A stretch of DNA of 12,507 nucleotides, taken from Actinomycetota bacterium. GTDB lineage: Bacteria; Actinomycetota; Actinomycetes; Streptosporangiales; Streptosporangiaceae. Location of the stretch: contig QGUZ01000132.1 in NCBI GenBank assembly GCA_003242605.1, positions 1-12,507 of the forward strand, read 5' to 3'. A model generated the notes under the pieces. The model ran no database searches. It was not told where the DNA came from and worked only from the letters and a program-made list of their open reading frames with translations. Made by a program: the position numbers and the translations under genes. How positions within the stretch are numbered: the first letter of the stretch is position 1; every line of letters starts with the position of its first letter. This document shows positions 1 through 6,558 of this stretch, one piece after another.

Positions 1-383
1 GGGTGGATGCGGATCACCTGGTCCATCTCGCCGGCCACCCACGGCTCGATCATCTTCTGGTACCGCGCCACGTCGGCGGCGTTCTCCACCAGGTAGGCGC
101 GGCCGGTGACGATCACGCTCCAGCCGAGGTGCTTCTCCGCGTCGATGTCGTCCGCCTCGTAGGCGACCACCACGCCGGAGCGGTGCGCGACCGCCGTTAT
201 CGCGGCGGCGCGGTGGCTGCGGATGACGATGTCGCCGTCGTCCACGATATGGTTCACCGGCCGGATGGCCGGCAGCGCCTGGTAGGTGAAGACGATCCGT
301 CCCATGGGCGCGCTCGCGAGCAGCTCAAGGCACTGCTCCCTCGACAACTGGTTCAACCGGCGCCCCGTCATCGTGTCAGTCAT
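1..383 (-). CDS. PPOX-fold (pyridoxamine 5'-phosphate oxidase-like) flavin/F420-binding protein, 3' end cut by window
   Basis: The first 127 residues are visible; the C-terminus lies beyond the window start. The N-terminal helix LSREQCLELLASAPMGRIVF, followed by ALPAIRPVNHIVDDGDIVIR and LGWSVIVTGRAYLV, is the split-barrel PPOX family pattern (small proteins that bind FMN or F420). The nearby gene at 1673-2086 is a paralogue sharing the ELLA..P.GR.VF, ALPA..PVN and GWSV motifs. Family members are cytosolic; the substrate cannot be read from sequence. The start at 383 has only a weak upstream GGCAAG; an in-frame ATG at 371 is an alternative. It is divergent from the DoxX gene, and a perfect GGGAC-GAAA-GTCCC box lies about 76 bp upstream of the start. 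Mycobacterial DosR regulons also contain PPOX-like proteins, so a hypoxia-inducible redox or cofactor role is plausible inference. Confidence 0.85.
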   Translation of the reverse strand, partial: MTDTMTGRRLNQLSREQCLELLASAPMGRIVFTYQALPAIRPVNHIVDDGDIVIRSHRAAAITAVAHRSGVVVAYEADDIDAEKHLGWSVIVTGRAYLVENAADVARYQKMIEPWVAGEMDQVIRIH

Positions 384-449
384 CTTGCCGTGTCGTCCGT
401 CGCATGGATTCGCGTCTTTCAAACCCTGATGCCTGACCTGAACGTCCGG

Positions 450-469
450 CAAGGGACGAAAGTCCCTGA
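450..469 (-). promoter_or_regulatory. DosR/DevR-like box in the PPOX1-doxX divergent region
   Basis: GGGAC-GAAA-GTCCC at 453-466 is a perfect 5-bp dyad with a 4-bp spacer, matching the mycobacterial DosR core GGGACTWWAGTCCC. A class-II activator centred at -42.5 would put the minus-strand start near 417. A weak -10 (CAGGGT, minus strand) sits at 423-428, within one base of the expected place. No good second box lies 21 bp away. It most likely serves the PPOX gene starting at 383, but could act on both divergent genes. Confidence 0.7.
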
Positions 470-526
470 TGGCGGCGTCGGGGACGGGCGGGATCGCCGG
501 GCCGGAGGCGCGGGCCGGCGCGCGGA

Positions 527-563
527 GGGCCGAAGGTCCCGGCGAGATCGGGACCTCGGGACG
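527..563 (+). promoter_or_regulatory. DosR-like box pair upstream of doxX
   Basis: GGGCC-GAAG-GTCCC occupies 527-540; exactly the same 14-mer recurs at 7877-7890. A second, weaker box GGGAC-CTCG-GGACG follows at 550-563, 23 bp centre to centre. Between them GGTCCCG (535-541) and CGGGACC (549-555) form a further perfect inverted repeat. The first box is 127 bp from the doxX ATG, implying a leader of tens of bases. No convincing -10 was found at the ideal offset; a TACGGC at 578-583 is the nearest candidate. Confidence 0.6.
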
Positions 564-660
564 CCCCGGCCGAGCCGTACGGCACTGCTTCAAGAAACGG
601 CAAAGCGATGCAATTGAGCCAGCGAGATACACGGTACGGCTCAGAGAAAGGGGCCACACA

Positions 661-1236
661 ATGGCCATCGCAGAAGGGCGCGCAGAAGGGCGCAGCAAGC
701 CGGTCGAGGGCCGGCAGACCCCCGTTCCCCCCACTCCCGAGGCGGTCACCCCCAAGGGCCTCGCGTACATCTGGGCCGTGGTGCGCATCGCCCTCGGGTG
801 GATCTTCCTGTGGGCGTTCCTCGACAAGCTCTTCGGGCTCGGCTTCGCCACCCCCGCCGACCGCGGCTGGCTGGACGGCGGCAGCCCGACCACCGGCTTC
901 CTGAAGGGCACCGCGGAGAACGCGCTGGGCGGCTTCTTCAGCGCCCTCGCCGGCCAGGCCTGGGTCGACTGGCTGTTCATGCTCGGCCTGCTCGGCATCG
1001 GCGGCGCCCTGATCCTCGGCGCGGGCATGCGGATCGCCGCGGTCACCGGCGGGCTCCTGCTGGTGCTCATGTGGGCCGCCGAGCTCCCGCTCGCGAACAA
1101 CCCGTTCATGGACGACCACATCATCTACACGCTGGTGCTGGCCGGCCTGGCCGTCGCCAACGCGGGTGACACCCTCGGCATCGGCCGCTGGTGGGCGAGC
1201 ACCGAGCTGGTGCAGCGCTTCCCCTTCCTGCGGTAA
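661..1236 (+). CDS. DoxX-family four-helix membrane protein
   Basis: This is a 191-residue protein starting at ATG 661 behind AGAAAGG. A longer in-frame ORF from 469 is rejected because it would overlap the regulatory boxes. Residues 1-33 are a polar, proline-rich cytoplasmic tail. Four hydrophobic segments follow, at about 36-60, 101-121, 123-143 and 152-170. The first contains the ALGWIFLWAFLDKLFGLGF stretch typical of DoxX/DoxD proteins. Family members are small integral membrane proteins, some linked to quinone-coupled sulfur oxidation (DoxD/DoxA of thiosulfate:quinone oxidoreductase) and others to redox homeostasis; the reaction here is not known. No CXXC pair is seen. It is a single-gene unit between the regulatory region and the hairpin at 1265-1296. 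The DosR-like boxes upstream suggest low-oxygen or NO control. Confidence 0.8.
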   Translation: MAIAEGRAEGRSKPVEGRQTPVPPTPEAVTPKGLAYIWAVVRIALGWIFLWAFLDKLFGLGFATPADRGWLDGGSPTTGFLKGTAENALGGFFSALAGQAWVDWLFMLGLLGIGGALILGAGMRIAAVTGGLLLVLMWAAELPLANNPFMDDHIIYTLVLAGLAVANAGDTLGIGRWWASTELVQRFPFLR

Positions 1237-1264
1237 CCGCGGTGGGGGAGCGGCCCGAATCCCC

Positions 1265-1296
1265 CGACCGCCCGCCTCCCCGGAGGTGGGCGGTCG
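1265..1296 (+). terminator. Hairpin terminator of doxX
   Basis: Arms 1265-1279 and 1282-1296 pair over 15 positions with one G-T wobble, starting 28 bp after the doxX stop. There is no U-tract, as is common for actinomycete terminators. The innermost pairs must open to form a loop. Confidence 0.75.
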
Positions 1297-1632
1297 TCGT
1301 CATGCCGGGGAACTCCCGGGGGAACGCGCCCGGCCGGGGACGCGCCGGGCCGCAACGCATGAGCGAGACGTACCGGTAAGCGTGGGACGAGGAGGTGCCT
1401 CGGGAGGCGGTGGCGTCAGGAACGGCGTGACCCGGACGCGGCGGCCACGCGCCCGCGCCCGCCGCCGGCCGATGCGGTGACCGAGGGTCGTCTGCGGGCG
1501 GGCTCCGCCGGGCGCGGCCATCGGGTTCGCTTCGGCGCGGGGGACCGTCGTCGCGGCGTGGGTGCCCGTCGGGCGCCGCGCGTCGAGGGCGCGCCGCGGA
1601 AGGCGGTGAGACCGCGGCCGGAAATGAACAAG
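1297..1632. other. Gene-free convergent intergenic stretch
   Basis: This lies between the ends of doxX (plus) and the second PPOX gene (minus). It contains another GC hairpin (arms GCCCGGC 1328-1334 and GCCGGGC 1344-1350) and no ORF with convincing protein character; the open frames here are arginine-, proline- and glycine-rich shadows. I see no RNA gene. Confidence 0.6.
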
Positions 1633-1651
1633 GCCCGGGTAATCCCCGGGC
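1633..1651 (-). terminator. Rho-independent terminator of the second PPOX gene
   Basis: GCCCGGG (1633-1639) and CCCGGGC (1645-1651) form a perfect 7-bp stem with a 5-nt loop, 21 bp after the minus-strand stop. Read on the minus strand, the stem is followed by a T-rich tail (CTTGTTCATTTC), which is unusual in DNA this GC-rich. Confidence 0.8.
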
Positions 1652-1672
1652 TGACGTGCGTTCGCGGCTCGG

Positions 1673-2086
1673 TCAGGGCCGTACGCGGATGCGGCGGCCG
1701 GACACCTGCTGGATCGGCATGACGATGAACCGGTCGTTCCCGTCGGGCGACCAGGGGGCGCCGGACAGGTGAGCGAGACGCTCGGTCTCGACCGGGTCGG
1801 TGACGACGCGGGCGTAGCCGATCGCGGTCACCGACCAGCCGGTGCGGGTCACCGGGTCGAACTCATCGGTCTCGAACGCGACGACAGTGTTGCGCGCGGC
1901 CACGGCGAGCTTGGAACCGGCCGTGGTGCGCATCACCACCGTCATCCCGTCGAGCACGAAGTTGACCGGCTGTACGGCCGGCAGGGCGTGGTCGGTGAAG
2001 ACCACGCGGCCGATCGGCGTGGTGGCCAGCAACTCGACGCACTCGGCCGGGGAGAGGACCTGCAAACCTGCCGAGTCGAGCTTCAT
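1673..2086 (-). CDS. PPOX-fold flavin/F420-binding protein
   Basis: A complete 137-residue PPOX-fold protein starting MKLDSAGLQVLSPAECVELL. It carries the family segments TTPIGRVVFTDHALPAVQPV (about 23-42), MRTTAGSKL (about 53-61), VVAFETDEFDP and TGWSVTAIGYARVV, and ends in RRIRVRP. About 135-145 residues is normal for this family. It is a paralogue of the protein at 1-383. The frame stays open upstream to 2269, but that part is arginine/proline/alanine-rich noise and would run through the regulatory boxes, so the start at 2086 is preferred. Upstream of this ATG there is only a weak purine run. The proximal regulatory box is centred 42.5 bp before the ATG, which would put the transcription start at or next to the ATG, i.e. 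a leaderless mRNA. A cytosolic redox or cofactor-handling role is inferred. Confidence 0.88.
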   Translation of the reverse strand: MKLDSAGLQVLSPAECVELLATTPIGRVVFTDHALPAVQPVNFVLDGMTVVMRTTAGSKLAVAARNTVVAFETDEFDPVTRTGWSVTAIGYARVVTDPVETERLAHLSGAPWSPDGNDRFIVMPIQQVSGRRIRVRP

Positions 2087-2121
2087 GCCATCAGCTTCGC
2101 TCGGCACCGGCGGGCACGTCA

Positions 2122-2156
2122 GGGACGAAGGTCCCGCTGAGCAGGGCATACGTCCC
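2122..2156 (-). promoter_or_regulatory. Paired DosR-like boxes of the second PPOX gene
   Basis: The proximal box at 2122-2135 reads GGGAC-GAAG-GTCCC on the plus strand. The distal box at 2143-2156 reads GGGAC-GTAT-GCCCT on the minus strand. Centres are 21 bp apart (two helical turns) and lie 42.5 and 63.5 bp upstream of the ATG at 2086. Position and spacing match tandem DosR sites overlapping -35. The -10 at the expected place (GAAGCT, minus strand, 2093-2098) is weak, which fits an activator-dependent promoter. Confidence 0.75.
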
Positions 2157-2509
2157 TGCGGTCCGGCCGGATGCGGAAGCGCCGCCCGCGGGCGCGCTCC
2201 GGGCCGTCCGGCCGGCCCGGTGAGCGCGGCCGGGCGGCCGGCGTGAGCCGCACCGGTTCCGCTCCTCATGCCGCACCTTCGCGGCTCGGCGACGGACGGA
2301 CCCGAGGACGCGGTGCGGCGTGGCCACGGTCCCGCCGCCGGTCCCGCCCGCCGGGGGCGCGGCGGGGGTCGCCGTGCCGTACGCGTGGCCCTGCGGAGGC
2401 GATGCCGATGGCCGCCTCGGCTTCTTCCCCAAGAGGCGGTACGTGCCGGATCGCGGGGCCGCTGTGGCTCACGTGGCGTTCGCCCCGGATGTCGCGGAGA
2501 TCGGGCCTA
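2157..2509. other. Gene-free stretch between the PPOX boxes and the orphan promoter
   Basis: No ORF here has a good start signal or recognisable protein character. The open frames on both strands are low-complexity arginine, glycine and proline translations. No hairpin stands out beyond general GC self-complementarity. Confidence 0.5.
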
Positions 2510-2575
2510 AGGACTTTGGTCCCGCGGATGCGGGACCTTCGGGACGGGCCCGGGGAGATCGCGGGCCAGTAACGT
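2510..2575 (+). promoter_or_regulatory. Predicted DosR-like promoter with no obvious gene
   Basis: Boxes AGGAC-TTTG-GTCCC (2510-2523) and GGGAC-CTTC-GGGAC (2532-2545) have centres 22 bp apart. A perfect TANNNT -10, TAACGT, lies at 2570-2575, predicting a plus-strand start near 2582 with the proximal box at about -43.5. No convincing gene starts for the next 550 bp, so this may drive a small protein, an RNA or a long leader for cydA. Confidence 0.55.
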
Positions 2576-2636
2576 GCGAACGGCGAGGGGCGTGTGGGGA
2601 GTCGGCCACCGCCCGCCGGAAAGTGTGGTGAGGCGC

Positions 2637-2816
2637 ATGCGCCGGGCCCGCCGTCACAAGCGTCGTGGCCAGCGCATGTTTCGGCGGGCGGTGGTCCGAT
2701 CCGCACGTGGTCCCGGCCGCCCTGCCGCCGGCGGTCCGGCAGCCGCCGGTGCGTTGACGACGTCCGTGGCGCCTATCGTTCCGGCCGCCGGGGCCGTACT
2801 GACCGAGAGATCATAG
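2637..2816 (+). CDS. Possible small basic protein (weak)
   Basis: A 59-codon ATG ORF lies 55 bp after the predicted transcription start near 2582, preceded by a GGTGAGG purine run. The first 25 residues are strongly basic (MRRARRHKRRGQRMFRRAVV), followed by an alanine/proline/glycine-rich half. I do not recognise it. Roughly 30% of its codons end in A or T, clearly more than in neighbouring genes, which argues against coding. It is listed only because it is the best candidate product of the orphan promoter; a longer GTG-start frame from 2594 is equally unproven. Confidence 0.15.
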   Translation: MRRARRHKRRGQRMFRRAVVRSARGPGRPAAGGPAAAGALTTSVAPIVPAAGAVLTERS

Positions 2817-2888
2817 GTGGCCCGCCCGGCGCCGCGGCGTACTCCGAAAGGCAGGGCGGCCGGCCTCGTCCAGCAGGGCCGTGCGGCG

Positions 2889-2940
2889 ATTCCAGCGCCG
2901 TTTCCACCCTCGTTTCCCTGTCATTTCCGCAACGTTTTCC
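2889..2940. repeat. Five helically phased WTTCC repeats upstream of cydA
   Basis: ATTCC at 2889 is followed by TTTCC at 2901, 2913, 2924 and 2936, at steps of 12, 12, 11 and 12 bp, about one helical turn. All are on the same face and strand, about 195-245 bp upstream of cydA. The stretch is locally AT-richer than its surroundings. It could be a multimeric regulator site; the factor is unknown. Confidence 0.5.
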
Positions 2941-3010
2941 CCGGAACCTCGTTCATTGCGTCGCCATGCCCGTGTAAGCGCATGGGCACAACCATGGCCA
3001 TCGTGTCAAC

Positions 3011-3022
3011 CCCCCATGGGGG
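3011..3022. repeat. 12-bp perfect palindrome in the cydA promoter region
   Basis: CCCCCATGGGGG is a perfect palindrome whose centre is 24 bp upstream of the centre of the DosR-like box at 3034-3047. It could be part of the operator, but does not match the 5-4-5 box pattern. Confidence 0.4.
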
Positions 3023-3033
3023 CATCGCCACCA

Positions 3034-3047
3034 GGGACCAAAGACCC
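3034..3047 (+). promoter_or_regulatory. DosR-like box of the cydAB operon
   Basis: GGGAC-CAAA-GACCC is a near-perfect 5-4-5 dyad. It shares the 10-mer CCAAAGACCC with the minus-strand reading of the box at 8723-8736. A start at +42.5 from its centre would be near 3083, about 50 bp before the preferred cydA ATG. A TACGGC(T) at 3070-3076 is at the expected -10 place. Confidence 0.65.
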
Positions 3048-3134
3048 TAAAGATCAGGCCTGGCGTCTCTACGGCTGACCTGCGCCGATGCCCGACCCTA
3101 AAGCGAGAGATTCATGGTGGGGGGCGGAGCACTC

Positions 3135-4532
3135 ATGGACGCACTCGATCTATCCCGCTGGCAATTCGGGATCACGACGGTCTATCACTTCATCTTCGTG
3201 CCCCTGACGATCGGCCTTTCCATCCTCGTGGCCGGTCTGCAGACCGCTTGGTACCGCACCGGAAATCCCAAGTATCTGCGGCTCACCAAGTTCTGGGGCA
3301 AGCTTTTCCTGATCAACTTCGCGATGGGTGTCGTCACCGGCATCGTGCAGGAGTTCCAGTTCGGCATGAACTGGAGCGAGTACTCCCGCTTCGTCGGTGA
3401 CGTCTTCGGCGCCCCGCTCGCGATGGAAGGCCTGATCGCCTTCTTCCTCGAGTCGACCTTCCTCGGGCTGTGGATCTTCGGATGGGACAGGCTGCCCAAG
3501 AAGATCCACCTCGCCACGATCTGGGCCGCGGCGATCGGCACGAACATCTCCGCGTACTTCATCCTCGCCGCGAACTCCTGGATGCAGCACCCGGTCGGCT
3601 ACCGGATCAACGAGGTCACCGGGCGTGCGGAGCTCACCGACATCTGGGCGGTGCTCACCAACAACACCACGCTCGTCACCTTCCCGCACGTCATCTTCGG
3701 CTCGTTCGTCACCGCCGGCGCGTTCCTCCTCGGCGTGAGCGCCTGGTACCTGTGGCGGCGCAGGGAGGTGGACCTCTTCAGGACCTCGGCCAAGCTCGCG
3801 CTCGTCGTCACGCTCGTCGCCTCGATCGGCGTGATGTTCACCGGTCACTGGCAGGCACAGCTGATGACCGAGCAGCAGCCGATGAAGATGGCCGCGGCCG
3901 AGGCGCTGTGGGAGGACGAGAGCGGCGCCGGGTTCTCCCTGTTCGCGATCGGCGACGTGGAGAACGGGCGGAACATCATCAACATCGAGATCCCATACGG
4001 CCTGAGCCTGCTCGCGACGAACTCGCTCGACGGCACGGTGGAGGGCATCAACGACATCCAGGCCCGCTACGAGCAGCAGTACGGTCCGGGCGACTACCGG
4101 CCGTCGATCGGGATCGCGTACTGGAGTTTCCGCCTCATGATCGGCTTCGGCGCGCTCGCCGCACTGCTCGCGCTCGCCGGGCTGTGGCTCACGCGGCGGG
4201 GCCGGCTGCCGGAGAACCCCTGGTTCTACCGGCTCGCGATCGCCGGGATCTTCCTGCCCTACCTCGCGAACACCATGGGGTGGATCTTCACCGAGATGGG
4301 CCGCCAGCCGTGGACCGTCTTCGGCCTGATGACCACCGCGTCCGCGGTCTCGCCGGGCGTCGACACCACCGAGGTCGCGCTCACCCTCGTCGGGTTCACC
4401 CTCGTGTACGCGATCCTCGCGATCATCGAGGTCCGGCTGCTGATCAAGTCGATCCGGCAGGGCCCCGAGCCTGAGGGCGGCGAGGAAGGCGCCACCCCGC
4501 AGCCCGGCACCACCCCGGCGCTCTCCTTCTGA
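3135..4532 (+). CDS. cydA: Cytochrome bd quinol oxidase subunit I
   Basis: CydA carries the three haems (b558, b595, d) and the quinol site of the membrane cytochrome bd oxidase, which reduces O2 to water with high affinity. From the start at 3135 the protein has 465 residues. Counterparts of known E. coli residues are visible: haem ligands His18, His185 and Met335; Glu98 and Glu106; Lys251 and Glu256 of the quinol loop; and GRQPW at 389-393 with Glu387. E. coli CydA is about 520 residues; here the long C-terminal Q-loop insertion is missing, making this the short-loop type. ATG 3135 (MDALDLSRWQFGITTVYHF) has GGCGGAG in front and matches the family N-terminus; ATG 3114 would add seven residues. 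The C-terminal 25 residues are a polar tail. cydB follows after 11 bp. Confidence 0.97.
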   Translation: MDALDLSRWQFGITTVYHFIFVPLTIGLSILVAGLQTAWYRTGNPKYLRLTKFWGKLFLINFAMGVVTGIVQEFQFGMNWSEYSRFVGDVFGAPLAMEGLIAFFLESTFLGLWIFGWDRLPKKIHLATIWAAAIGTNISAYFILAANSWMQHPVGYRINEVTGRAELTDIWAVLTNNTTLVTFPHVIFGSFVTAGAFLLGVSAWYLWRRREVDLFRTSAKLALVVTLVASIGVMFTGHWQAQLMTEQQPMKMAAAEALWEDESGAGFSLFAIGDVENGRNIINIEIPYGLSLLATNSLDGTVEGINDIQARYEQQYGPGDYRPSIGIAYWSFRLMIGFGALAALLALAGLWLTRRGRLPENPWFYRLAIAGIFLPYLANTMGWIFTEMGRQPWTVFGLMTTASAVSPGVDTTEVALTLVGFTLVYAILAIIEVRLLIKSIRQGPEPEGGEEGATPQPGTTPALSF

Positions 4533-4543
4533 GGTGACCCACG

Positions 4544-5533
4544 ATGGAACTCACGACAGTCTGGTTCATCCTGATCGCCGTGCTATGGGCGGGCTACTTC
4601 CTGCTCGAGGGGTTCGATTTCGGCGTCGGCATCCTGCTCCCGGCGATCGGGCGCGACGAGACCGACCGGCGCATCCTGGTCAACACGATCGGCCCGGTCT
4701 GGGACGGCAACGAGGTGTGGCTGCTCGTGGCGGGCGGCGCCACGTTCGCCGCCTTCCCCGAGTGGTACGCCACCCTGTTCTCCGGCTTCTACGTGCCGCT
4801 GTTCCTGATCCTGCTCGCCCTGATCGTGCGCGGGGTGGCGTTCGAGTACCGGCACCGCAGCGACATCCCGTCCCGCTGGGACCACGCGATCTTCTGGGGT
4901 TCGCTCGTCCCGGCGTTCCTGTGGGGTGTGGCGTTCGCCAACATCCTGCGCGGGGTGCCGCTGGACGCGAACCACGAGTACACCGGGAACCTGCTCACCC
5001 TGCTCAACCCGTACGCGCTGCTCGGCGGCGTGGTGACGCTGGCGCTGTTCACCATGCACGGGGCGGTGTTCCTCGCCCTGAAGACCACCGGTGAGCTGCG
5101 CGAGCGCGCGATCCGGGTGACCAAGATCGTCGGGCCGGTCACGATCGCGGTCGGCGGGGTCTTCCTCCTCATCACCCAGCTCATGACCGGCACCACCGCC
5201 ACCTGGGCGGGCGTGGTGCTCGCCGCCGCCGGCCTCGCCGGGGCGCTCGCCGCCACGCTGCGCGGCCGGGACGGCTGGGCGTTCACCGCCAACGCGGTGG
5301 CGATCGTGGTGATCACCTTCACCCTGTTCGGCAGCCTCTACCCCGACGTGATGCCCGCCCTCGACCCGGCCAACAGCCTCACGGTGGAGAACGCGGCGTC
5401 CACGCCGTACACGCTCACCGTGATGACCTGGGTCGCGGTGATCTTCACGCCGATCGTGCTCGCCTACCAGGCCTGGACCTACTGGGTGTTCCGCAAGCGG
5501 CTCACCCGCCAGGAGGTGCCCGCCGGGTACTGA
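4544..5533 (+). CDS. cydB: Cytochrome bd quinol oxidase subunit II
   Basis: CydB is the second membrane subunit of cytochrome bd oxidase and stabilises the haem-bearing CydA. The 329-residue protein has the family signatures GYFLLEGFDFGVGILLP near the N-terminus, WDGNEVWLLVAGGATFAAFP at about 53-72, RGVAFEYR at about 96-103, and a C-terminal NAASTPYTLTVMTWVAVIFT segment, with about eight to nine hydrophobic helices. The start has AGGTGA overlapping the end of cydA, and the 11-bp gap implies one mRNA. No cydC or cydD transporter genes, needed for haem d oxidase assembly in many bacteria, are in the window; the next gene is a CBS protein instead. Confidence 0.97.
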   Translation: MELTTVWFILIAVLWAGYFLLEGFDFGVGILLPAIGRDETDRRILVNTIGPVWDGNEVWLLVAGGATFAAFPEWYATLFSGFYVPLFLILLALIVRGVAFEYRHRSDIPSRWDHAIFWGSLVPAFLWGVAFANILRGVPLDANHEYTGNLLTLLNPYALLGGVVTLALFTMHGAVFLALKTTGELRERAIRVTKIVGPVTIAVGGVFLLITQLMTGTTATWAGVVLAAAGLAGALAATLRGRDGWAFTANAVAIVVITFTLFGSLYPDVMPALDPANSLTVENAASTPYTLTVMTWVAVIFTPIVLAYQAWTYWVFRKRLTRQEVPAGY

Positions 5534-5599
5534 CGCGCACCCGGCCGCACCGCACGTCGACCACCGAGACCCACGACCGAGCGCAGAGAGGAGGGCGGC

Positions 5600-6148
5600 A
5601 TGACCATCGAGGGGGCCGGGCGGGAGTCCGCACGGCGCGACGGGCGGCGGCACGTCCTGGTCAGGGACGTGATGGGGCACGTCGCCATCGCCGTGATGGC
5701 GAACGCGACCTTCGGTGACATCGTGGCCGCCCTCCGCCGGTTCAAGGTCGGCGCGGTCGCGGTGGTCGACGGCGAGCGGCGGGTGCTCGGCGTGGTCTCC
5801 GAGCACGACCTGCTGCTCCGCGCCGCGGAGGCGGCGCGGCAGGGCGGCGCGGCGAACGACGGCGACGGCCGGCCGTACGACCGGAGCCGGGTGGCCGGGG
5901 CCACCGCCCTGGAGCTGATGACGAGCCCGGCGATCACCGTCACCCGGGAGACCCCGGTGGCCGAGGCCGCCGCGCTCATGCACCGCCACCGGATCAAACA
6001 GCTTCCCGTGATCAACCCCGAGACCGGGCGCATCGTCGGCACCGTCCACCAGTCCGACCTGCTCAAGGTGCTCGAGGGCCACGACGCCGGCCGGAAGTGG
6101 GCGCGGCCGCGTGCCGGCGAGCGCTCCGCCACCGGGGAGGCGAGATGA
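5600..6148 (+). CDS. Two-CBS-domain protein in the cyd operon
   Basis: A 182-residue soluble protein with a CBS pair (Bateman module). CBS1 is at about 20-76 (VRDVMG, GAVAVVDGERRVLGVVSEHD) and CBS2 at about 102-160 (ELMTSPAITV, RIKQLPVINP, IVGTVHQSDLLKVL). They are joined by a glycine/aspartate-rich linker, and a basic tail follows. CBS pairs usually bind adenine nucleotides or other ligands and regulate partners; stand-alone ones such as mycobacterial Hrp1 are hypoxia-induced. Unlike the two CBS proteins downstream it has no BON domain. The start is clear: AGGAGG 7 bp before ATG. It lies 66 bp after cydB with no terminator between, so it is probably cotranscribed and might tune oxidase activity or serve as an energy sensor; that role is inference. 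Confidence 0.9.
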   Translation: MTIEGAGRESARRDGRRHVLVRDVMGHVAIAVMANATFGDIVAALRRFKVGAVAVVDGERRVLGVVSEHDLLLRAAEAARQGGAANDGDGRPYDRSRVAGATALELMTSPAITVTRETPVAEAAALMHRHRIKQLPVINPETGRIVGTVHQSDLLKVLEGHDAGRKWARPRAGERSATGEAR

Positions 6149-6558
6149 CCTACCGCGATCCCGGCGGCGAGCGCCACGCTCCGCCCACTCCCGTGAGCCT
6201 CGCCGCCGGCCTGCCCGTGCACGCCCACGTACACCCACACCACCGCGCGGACCGCCGCGGCGGCGACCTGCCCCGCCCAGCAGGCCGTCGGCCGCGTACC
6301 GGAACCGGCGCCCGGGTCTGGCGCGGGATCGGGGCGATCCCGCTGAGCGGCCCGGAGTCTCCGCGGGAGCCGGCCGGTCCCGGCGCGACCACCGACCCGG
6401 TGTCGGCGGCGGGGCCGCGCGGCGAGGGTGCGCCCCGGGCGGCGGCGGGCGACGCCCGGAGCCGGGACTCGCCGCGGGCGGCCGCGGTACGGCGCGGCCC
6501 GCCATCTGCGACGCGGGTGGGTGGGGCGGTGGGCCGCCCGGCCGACAACGGATGGTGA
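6145..6558 (+). CDS. Orphan small protein coupled to the CBS gene, His cluster
   Basis: I do not recognise this 137-codon ORF. Its ATG overlaps the CBS stop as ATGA, with GGGGAGG just upstream, the classic arrangement for translational coupling. It ends 22 bp before the hairpin at 6581. About 87% of codons end in G or C, consistent with coding but also with background composition here. The product has no membrane segment or known domain. It is rich in arginine, glycine, proline and alanine and looks disordered, apart from a histidine cluster at residues 26-33 (HAHVHPHH) that might bind metal. Its place as last gene of the cydAB operon is the main argument for reality; chance extension in GC-rich DNA remains possible. 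Confidence 0.4.
   Translation: MTYRDPGGERHAPPTPVSLAAGLPVHAHVHPHHRADRRGGDLPRPAGRRPRTGTGARVWRGIGAIPLSGPESPREPAGPGATTDPVSAAGPRGEGAPRAAAGDARSRDSPRAAAVRRGPPSATRVGGAVGRPADNGW

Noticed and set aside
469..660. N-terminal extension of the DoxX ORF
   Set aside because: It would translate the DosR-like boxes at 527-563; ATG 661 has an AGAAAGG in front.
2266..2706. 146-codon minus-strand ORF in the gene-poor region
   Set aside because: No start signal, no recognisable fold, arginine/proline-rich, and it covers the orphan promoter boxes.
2969..2991. Possible Rex operator (GTGTAA ... GCACA) upstream of cydA
   Set aside because: The half-sites are four bases too far apart for the Rex TTGTGAA-4N-TTCACAA pattern and match it poorly.
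2994..3050. 18-codon ORF upstream of cydA as a leader peptide
   Set aside because: It runs through the DosR-like box and lies upstream of the predicted transcription start, so it is probably not transcribed from that promoter.
3114..3134. Upstream cydA start at ATG 3114
   Set aside because: It adds MVGGGAL before the conserved MDALDLSRWQF start and loses the better-placed GGCGGAG. Not fully excluded.
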